In this document: positions 59,259-64,000 of the stretch, in pieces
Position numbering within the stretch: position 1 is the stretch's first letter
How the letters are laid out: the number at the start of each line of letters is the position of its first letter
DNA from: Halorubellus litoreus
GTDB lineage: Archaea; Halobacteriota; Halobacteria; Halobacteriales; Natrialbaceae
DNA: 64,000 nucleotides
Assembly (NCBI RefSeq): GCF_037081675.1
Contig: NZ_JAZAQL010000001.1
Coordinates: 1,116,001 to 1,180,000 of the forward strand
Direction of reading: 5' to 3'
Made by a program: the position numbers and the translations under genes
Notes under the pieces: model-generated
Told to the model about the DNA's origin: nothing
The model's database searches: none
The model's input: the letters and a program-made list of their open reading frames with translations, nothing else

Positions 59259-60263
59259 ATGGTCTCCCTCCCCGAGTACGTGCAGGCTGCGTGGGGTCGC
59301 GTGCGGTCGGACGCCGTCCTGCTCGTCCTCCCCGTGGTCGGTACCGCCCTCCAGTTCGAGAACGCGCTGCGCGTGCTACGCGCCGGCTCCGGCGGTGGCG
59401 TGACGTTCACGTTCCCGACGGGGTTCGCGACGCTGTGGTCGTTCGTGAACGTCCCGACGCCCGACGGCGTGTTCGTGCGGCCGGTCGCGTTCGTCGTCGG
59501 CCTGCTCGTGCACGCCGCACTGACGGCGGTGTACGTCCCGCGGGTCGTCGAGCGCGTCCGTCCGGGACGGGGCGAGGCGCGCGTCGGCGCGGCGCTCTCG
59601 CGGTACTTCGCGCCAGTGTTCGGTATCGCGCTCGCGCTCGCCGCGTTCGGCCTCGTCCTCGTCGCCGCGGGCCTCGCGCTCGGCCCGCTCGTCCTGCTCG
59701 CGCTCCCGCTCGTCCTCGCCGTCGGGTACGCGCTGTACGCCGCGCCGTTCCTCGTCGTCGTCGAGGACCGCGGCGCCGCCGACGCCATCGAGCGGAGCGT
59801 CGACCTCGCGACCGACGGCGGCGCGTACGCCAGCTACGGCGGCCAGTACCTCCTCGTCGTCGCCGTCGTCTCGCTGCCCGCGTCGACGGTCGTCCGCGCC
59901 GGCGTCCTCTCCATCGCGCTCGCGACGCTCCTCGCCGCGCCGCTGGCCGCCGCGCTCACCGCTGCCACGGCCGCGTTCGTCGCCGACCTCGTCGACGGTC
60001 GGTTCGACCGCCACGACCGTGGAGGCGACGACGGTCGGCCGTCGAGCGCGCCCGACCGCGCGAGCGACGACGCCCCCCGCAACCCCAGTGACGGCCGCGA
60101 CGCTCGCGACGACGAGGGACGCGGGAACCACTGGATGCACGAGAACGACCGCAACAGCCGCGACGAGGACGGCGCCGACCGTAACAGCCGCGACGAGGAC
60201 GGCGCCGACCGTAACAGCCGCGACGAGGACGGCGCCGACCGCAACAGCCGCGACGACCGCTAG
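59259..60263 (+). CDS. multi-pass membrane protein with repetitive hydrophilic tail
   Basis: A 334-aa protein (ATG at 59259). Six hydrophobic segments cover about residues 20-250, including ALYAAPFLVVVEDRGAADAI and ERSVDLATDGGAYASYGGQY, which recall haloarchaeal glycerophosphoryl diester phosphodiesterase-like membrane or DUF7847-type proteins. The C-terminus is hydrophilic and ends in three exact 10-residue repeats plus a partial one. It overlaps the convergent gene by 4 bp. Confidence 0.65.
   Translation: MVSLPEYVQAAWGRVRSDAVLLVLPVVGTALQFENALRVLRAGSGGGVTFTFPTGFATLWSFVNVPTPDGVFVRPVAFVVGLLVHAALTAVYVPRVVERVRPGRGEARVGAALSRYFAPVFGIALALAAFGLVLVAAGLALGPLVLLALPLVLAVGYALYAAPFLVVVEDRGAADAIERSVDLATDGGAYASYGGQYLLVVAVVSLPASTVVRAGVLSIALATLLAAPLAAALTAATAAFVADLVDGRFDRHDRGGDDGRPSSAPDRASDDAPRNPSDGRDARDDEGRGNHWMHENDRNSRDEDGADRNSRDEDGADRNSRDEDGADRNSRDDR
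60151..60260 (+). repeat. 30-bp in-frame tandem repeat at gene 3' end
   Basis: The unit at 60151-60180, 60181-60210 and 60211-60240 encodes NSRDEDGADR each time; 60241-60260 is a partial fourth copy running into the stop codon (NSRDDR). Confidence 0.95.
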
Positions 60264-60958
60264 TTCGAGTCCGGCCGGGACCGACCCTCGGTCGTCGAGT
60301 GCGGCGGTTCGACGCCTTCCGCGGCCTCGGCGATCTCGGTGTCCTTCTCGGTGTCGACGTGCCAGCGGTCGACGGTGTCCTCGTACTCGTAGAGGCGCTC
60401 GGCGACCTCCTCCTTGAGGTCGTCGTCGTTCACGTTCACCTCGAAGACGAACGTGTCGTCGTCACCGCCGGTCTGCTGGATGTTCGCGGACACGAGCGCG
60501 TTGTCGAAGTAGTACGGCGCGAGCTGGGTCATCACGTGCTGGTAGACGGTGTCCTCGACCTTCCGCAGCGCCTTCCGGCCCGCGGAGTCCGCGGCGCGCG
60601 CGACGTACCCGATGGACTTGCGCCACTCCTCGACGGCGTCGTCGGTCTCGCCGTTCTCCAGGCGCTCGTAGGACTCGCTTATCTTCTCGCCCGCGGACTG
60701 CACATCCTCGCCGGGTTCCTTCCCGGCCTTCTCGCCCTCGCCCTCCTCGACGCTCGCCTGGTCGGCGGTCTTCGGCGCGACGTCGTCGTCGATGTCCTCG
60801 TGATGCTTCGGTCGCCACTCCTCCCACTCGTCGAACGCGCCCGCGTACTCGTCGTAGGGAACGTCGAGGTCCCGGAACGCCCGCGTGACGCGTTCGCCGT
60901 GCTCGACGACGTCCGACCACGACCCGCGGACCTTGAACCCGGAGATGCTCTCTTCCAT
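60260..60958 (-). CDS. conserved haloarchaeal protein, probably DUF5828
   Basis: A 232-aa acidic soluble protein (ATG at 60958; the open upstream extension is not native). It starts MEESISGFKVRGSWSDVVEH and has a helical, Lys/Glu-rich middle and EDTVYQHVMTQLAPYYFDNA followed by a beta-rich C-terminal part. I recall this as DUF5828. Function unknown. The last codon overlaps the convergent gene with the 30-bp repeats. Confidence 0.65.
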   Translation of the reverse strand: MEESISGFKVRGSWSDVVEHGERVTRAFRDLDVPYDEYAGAFDEWEEWRPKHHEDIDDDVAPKTADQASVEEGEGEKAGKEPGEDVQSAGEKISESYERLENGETDDAVEEWRKSIGYVARAADSAGRKALRKVEDTVYQHVMTQLAPYYFDNALVSANIQQTGGDDDTFVFEVNVNDDDLKEEVAERLYEYEDTVDRWHVDTEKDTEIAEAAEGVEPPHSTTEGRSRPDSN

Positions 60959-61095
60959 TCGGTTGGGAACGACGTACGGCGCGAACGCTGATAAGTGTTG
61001 TACGCACCCCGATAGCACGGCGCTGGGCGGCCTGCGAGCGCGACGGGGGCGGTGAGACCGAATGGATTTACTTCGCGGGCGTCGCGTTGTCGGGT

Positions 61096-61773
61096 ATGAC
61101 CATCGAGAACCGGGACGAGGCGTACCTCGTCACGCACGCGCTCGCGAAGGACACGCTCTCGAAGCTGCGGAGCGTCGAGACCGAGCAGGTGGCGTTCCGG
61201 AAGGGCCTCGTGAAACTCGGCCGTATCTGCGGGTACGAGATCATCGACGGCCGGATGGAGACGGAGTACGTCCAGATCGAGACGCCGCTCGCGGACACGA
61301 TGGGCGAGCGCGTCAAAGGGCTCGACGACGTCGTCATCGTGAACGTGCTGCGGGCGGCAACGCCGTTCGTCGAAGGCCTCCTGAAGGCGTTCCCGCGCGC
61401 TCGCCAGGGCGTCATCTCCGCGAGCCGCGACGAGGAGGCCGGCCGGAACGAGGACGGCGAGTTCCCCATCACGGTCGACTACGTGAAGCTCCCGGAGATA
61501 ACCGAGGAGGACACGGTCATCGTCGCGGACCCGATGCTCGCGACGGGGTCGACGATGGGGCGCGTCCTCGAGCACGTCACGGAGAACGCGCCCGAGCCCG
61601 AGCACCTCATCGCGCTGTCGGCGGTGTCGGCGCCGGAGGGCCTCGTTCGCGTCGCCGACCAGTGCCCGGAGGCGGACCTCCTGACGGTCGCGATCGACGA
61701 CGAGCTCGACGAGAACGGCTTCATCGTTCCCGGGCTCGGGGACGCCGGCGACCGCGCGTTCCGCACGACGTAG
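61096..61773 (+). CDS. upp: uracil phosphoribosyltransferase
   Basis: A 225-aa protein. The ATG at 61096 is preferred over a TTG at 61087. VIVNVLRAATPFVEGLLKAF and the PRPP-binding motif VIVADPMLATGSTMGRVLEH are typical, and the uracil-binding C-terminus (DENGFIVPGLGDAGDRAFRT) is intact. It salvages uracil to UMP. Single gene with its own promoter. Confidence 0.95.
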   Translation: MTIENRDEAYLVTHALAKDTLSKLRSVETEQVAFRKGLVKLGRICGYEIIDGRMETEYVQIETPLADTMGERVKGLDDVVIVNVLRAATPFVEGLLKAFPRARQGVISASRDEEAGRNEDGEFPITVDYVKLPEITEEDTVIVADPMLATGSTMGRVLEHVTENAPEPEHLIALSAVSAPEGLVRVADQCPEADLLTVAIDDELDENGFIVPGLGDAGDRAFRTT

Positions 61774-61826
61774 GCGGTCGAGGTCCGGCCGCCGAGTCGC
61801 GGTGGGTCGACTCGCGCGGTGCGGGG

Positions 61827-61836
61827 GTTTATTACG
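61827..61836 (+). promoter_or_regulatory. TATA element of the 69-aa zinc-finger gene
   Basis: GTTTATTACG lies about 22-31 bp before the ATG at 61858, supporting that start over an in-frame ATG at 61819. Confidence 0.6.
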
Positions 61837-61857
61837 AGCGGCGTGCACGTAGCGGCC

Positions 61858-62067
61858 ATGACCGAGGATGCGTGCGACGACTGCGGGGACGCGGTGTCCG
61901 ACGCGCTGGCGCGGACGGTGCGGCTGGCGGTCGACCGCACCCAGATCGACTCCCAGCGACTGTGCCCGGACTGCTTCGCGGGCTGGATCGACCGCTATCA
62001 GGCCGAGATGCAGCCGGGTGGGATGGACGAGCCGACGATCGACGACGACGACATCATCGTCGACTAG
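61858..62067 (+). CDS. 69-aa zinc-finger protein (possibly DUF7569)
   Basis: The frame starts MTEDACDDCGDAVSDALART, with CDDC, and continues RLCPDCFAGWIDRYQ, with CPDC: two CxxC knuckles about 25 residues apart and an acidic tail. It is a small zinc protein of a type common in haloarchaea (DUF7569 is my recollection). The role is unknown. Confidence 0.7.
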   Translation: MTEDACDDCGDAVSDALARTVRLAVDRTQIDSQRLCPDCFAGWIDRYQAEMQPGGMDEPTIDDDDIIVD

Positions 62068-62107
62068 ATTACTGGCTCCGAGCTTCGAGTGGCGAGGCCG
62101 TGACGCT

Positions 62108-62540
62108 CGAACCCCTCCGTTTCCCGTCTAGACCCCCAGCAGGCGTCGAGGTGTCACGCCTGGTTTTCCACCGGAGACGCTCCCCGCGAGTGATGAGGGT
62201 CGCTCGGTGTGGTTCGAGAGCGCGATCGGGACGGCAACAGCCACTCCCGTCGAACCCCCTCGTTTCGGGTCCGGAACCGGACGACTCCGGTCGGTTCGAG
62301 GCGGCTGTGTCTCGGGCCGAAACCACCCCTCCCTTGGCAACGTAACGCACACGAGTGAGTGAGAGCGGGCTCGTCGACCCACTCACTCGAACCCCCTCGT
62401 TTCGACTGTGTAATCGCACGACTACGCCCACGTCCATCCCTCGTACGTTCCGTCCGAAACCCACCCATCATTGCGAATCACCATCACAGTAGCGGTTCGT
62501 CGACTGCGACCGAGTCTCGCACCCGAACCCCCTCGTTTCG
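62108..62540. other. array of four ORB-like motifs in a 603-bp gene-free region
   Basis: CGAACCCCCTCGTTTCG occurs exactly at 62251-62267, 62388-62404 and 62524-62540, with a variant (CGAACCCCTCCGTTTCC) at 62108. Spacing is 143, 137 and 136 bp. The complement reads GAAACGAGGGGGTT, like the core and G-string of haloarchaeal origin recognition boxes. A second similarity, CCGAAACC, recurs exactly 66 bp after the second and third copies, so the region is a decayed tandem array of about 137-bp units. No gene is seen from 62068 to 62670. Confidence 0.6.
62352..62389. repeat. inverted repeat next to the second ORB-like motif
   Basis: CGAGTGAGTG (62352-62361) and CACTCACTCG (62380-62389) form perfect 10-bp arms with an 18-bp loop. 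The same CGAGTGAGTG segment recurs at 62538-62547, directly after the fourth motif. Confidence 0.8.
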
Positions 62541-62670
62541 AGTGAGTGGTCGCCGCCGACGCGACGTCTGACGCGCGTTATCTCCTCACGAAACGCCCCC
62601 CAGTAAACTCCGGAGCCAGCGAGGTGTCGCGGTCGAAAGCCGTTTCTCCCGCCGCACCAACGTCCTCGCA

Positions 62671-63537
62671 ATGACAGAGGTGCTGCTGACGAACGACGAC
62701 GGCATCGACGCGGACGGACTCGCCGCGCTCTACGAGGAACTGCGCGCGCTCGGGGACGTCACCGTCGTCGCACCAGTCGAGAACCAGAGCGGCGTCGGCC
62801 GCGAACGCTCGCAGTACGTCACGCGCGAGGAACACCCGTGGGGGTACGCGGTCGACGGGACGCCCGCGGACTGCGTCGCGTACGCGCTCCGCGGCCTCGA
62901 CACCGAGTTCGACCTCGTCGTCTCCGGCGCGAACCACGGCCCGAACCTCGGCGCGTACGTCCTCGGCCGGAGCGGGACCGTCGGCGCCGCGATGGAGGCC
63001 GCGTTCCTCGGGACGCCCGCGGTCGCGGTCTCCGCGTATCACTCGCGGGACTTCCACGTACATCCGCCCGACGACCACGACTTCGACCCGCCGGCGCGCG
63101 TCGCCCGCGAGGTCGTCGCGGCCGCGCTCGACGCCGGGGTCTTCGACGACGTCGACGTCCTGAACGTGAACGCGCCCATCGAGGACGCCTCGGCGCGCGT
63201 CCGCCTCACGCGACCCGACGCGGACTTCGACCTGCACGTCGAACGCCACGAGGACACCGACGACCTGCCCGTCGACGTCGACGACGACCAGGACGTCATC
63301 GGTCTCCGAGACTCGCTGTGGCCGCACGTCGTCGGCTGGGAGAACCCGATGCCGGGCATCGACGAGCACCGCGAGCGCTACCCCGTCGGGACGGAGCGTC
63401 GCGCGGTCATCGACGGCGAGGTCGGCGTCTCCGGACTCACCGCCCCGCGGAACGCGCTCGAGACCGACGCGCTCGAACGGGTCGTCCGGTCGGTCGACAG
63501 TGCTCGCACCGCGCTCGCGGACGCCGGCGACGAGTAG
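62671..63537 (+). CDS. surE: 5'/3'-nucleotidase SurE
   Basis: A 288-aa protein starting MTEVLLTNDDGIDADGLAAL with the metal-binding NDDG. VVAPVENQSGVGRERSQYVT and DLVVSGANHGPNLGAYVLGR carry further metal and substrate residues. It removes phosphate from nucleotides. An insertion of acidic residues before the C-terminus (about residues 190-215) is typical of haloarchaeal versions. Its promoter region adjoins the ORB-like array. Confidence 0.92.
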   Translation: MTEVLLTNDDGIDADGLAALYEELRALGDVTVVAPVENQSGVGRERSQYVTREEHPWGYAVDGTPADCVAYALRGLDTEFDLVVSGANHGPNLGAYVLGRSGTVGAAMEAAFLGTPAVAVSAYHSRDFHVHPPDDHDFDPPARVAREVVAAALDAGVFDDVDVLNVNAPIEDASARVRLTRPDADFDLHVERHEDTDDLPVDVDDDQDVIGLRDSLWPHVVGWENPMPGIDEHRERYPVGTERRAVIDGEVGVSGLTAPRNALETDALERVVRSVDSARTALADAGDE

Positions 63538-63567
63538 CGTCGAGGCCGCCGAGGCCGGACCAGGGGC

Positions 63568-64000
63568 TCACCGCGAGAGCACCGCGACCGCGGCGAGCGC
63601 GACGAGCGCGCCGACGAGCGCCGCGAGTAGCGCGGCGAACGCGACCTGGAATCCGAACGCTTCGGCGAGGACGCCGACGGTCGCGGGCGCGACGGCGCCG
63701 ACGCCCATGATGGCGGTTCGGACGACGCCGAGCGCGCCGCCGGCGACGTCGTCCGGGACGAGTTCCACGAGGTACGCGCCCCGAACCGGCCGGAAGCCGT
63801 GACTGCCGAGGCCGAACGCGACGACGCTCGCGCCGACGACGAGGACGCCCGCGGTCGGGAGGGCGACGACGAGCGCGAGCCCGACCGCGGCGAGCGCGAG
63901 CGCCGCCGCGATGACGGGGAGGCGGCCGAGGCGGTCGCTCGCCGCACCCGTCGCCACCTGGACGACGCTCACCGCGAACAGCGCCGCGTAGACGGTCCCG
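63568..64000 (-). CDS. MFS transporter, C-terminal part (runs off window)
   Basis: About 143 residues of the C-terminal half are visible. VQVATGAASDRLGRLPVIAA is the internal copy of the MFS loop motif (DRxGR), followed by GLGSHGFRPVRGAYLVELVP and four or five hydrophobic segments. The start is beyond the right edge. Substrate unknown. Confidence 0.75.
   Translation of the reverse strand, partial: GTVYAALFAVSVVQVATGAASDRLGRLPVIAAALALAAVGLALVVALPTAGVLVVGASVVAFGLGSHGFRPVRGAYLVELVPDDVAGGALGVVRTAIMGVGAVAPATVGVLAEAFGFQVAFAALLAALVGALVALAAVAVLSR

Overview
The window is chromosomal DNA of a halophilic archaeon (class Halobacteria); I cannot name the genus from the sequence. GC is very high. Predicted proteins are strongly acidic (Asp/Glu-rich). 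There are Tat-type lipoprotein signals, a C-terminal PGF-CTERM surface-sorting signal, archaeal TATA-type promoters close to start codons (leaderless style), many GTG starts, and protein families found mainly in haloarchaea. I see no rRNA, tRNA, CRISPR array or recognisable transposase gene.

Layout: 1-4.8 kb holds a NifU-like protein (cut by the window edge), a PAP2 phosphatase, a vWA lipoprotein and a TraB-like/RDD membrane fusion. 4.9-5.8 kb is a gene-free block with imperfect terminal inverted repeats. 5.9-11.5 kb is a coherent sulfur cluster: DsrE2 and TusA sulfur carriers read leftward; a rhodanese/persulfide-dioxygenase fusion, two YeeE/YedE half-transporters, a 49-aa membrane protein, a TauE/SafE exporter and a TrmB-type regulator read rightward. 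11.5-18.7 kb carries membrane proteins, an orphan PstS, a RecJ-like DHH phosphoesterase and a DUF2332 protein. 18.8-19.75 kb is a second gene-free block with the same kind of termini. 19.8-24 kb is an ABC-2 exporter, an HxlR regulator and two NAD(P)-binding proteins with shared operator-like palindromes. 24.2-30.7 kb is tetrapyrrole biosynthesis (hemC-cobA-hemD, hemL; hemB lies at 44.4 kb) with an MFS transporter. 31-36 kb has an EamA exporter, a zinc-ribbon microprotein, MetY and the amt-glnK ammonium unit with a strong upstream palindrome. 36.9-44.3 kb is one 2460-aa secreted, PGF-CTERM-anchored protein with PKD domains, two PQQ-type propellers and an HExxH peptidase domain. 45.5-64 kb is mostly housekeeping and membrane functions: DedA, tandem GNATs, DUF4870, a large membrane Fe-S oxidoreductase, a Cas4-like protein, Sua5, redoxin/glutaredoxin, CNNM/CorC, PiT, a PAS response regulator, Upp, SurE and an MFS transporter. 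A 600-bp gap at 62.1-62.6 kb carries four evenly spaced copies of a motif resembling haloarchaeal origin recognition boxes.

Most unusual patterns: (i) short tandem duplications that repeatedly sit on gene 3' ends and include the stop codon; (ii) two ~0.95-kb blocks with related 26-bp inverted termini and no convincing gene; (iii) the ORB-like array away from any visible orc1/cdc6; (iv) the sulfur cluster with a shared TATTGT-type promoter motif; (v) the giant propeller-peptidase surface protein. Functions are assigned from recognised motifs and family memory only; no database search was run.
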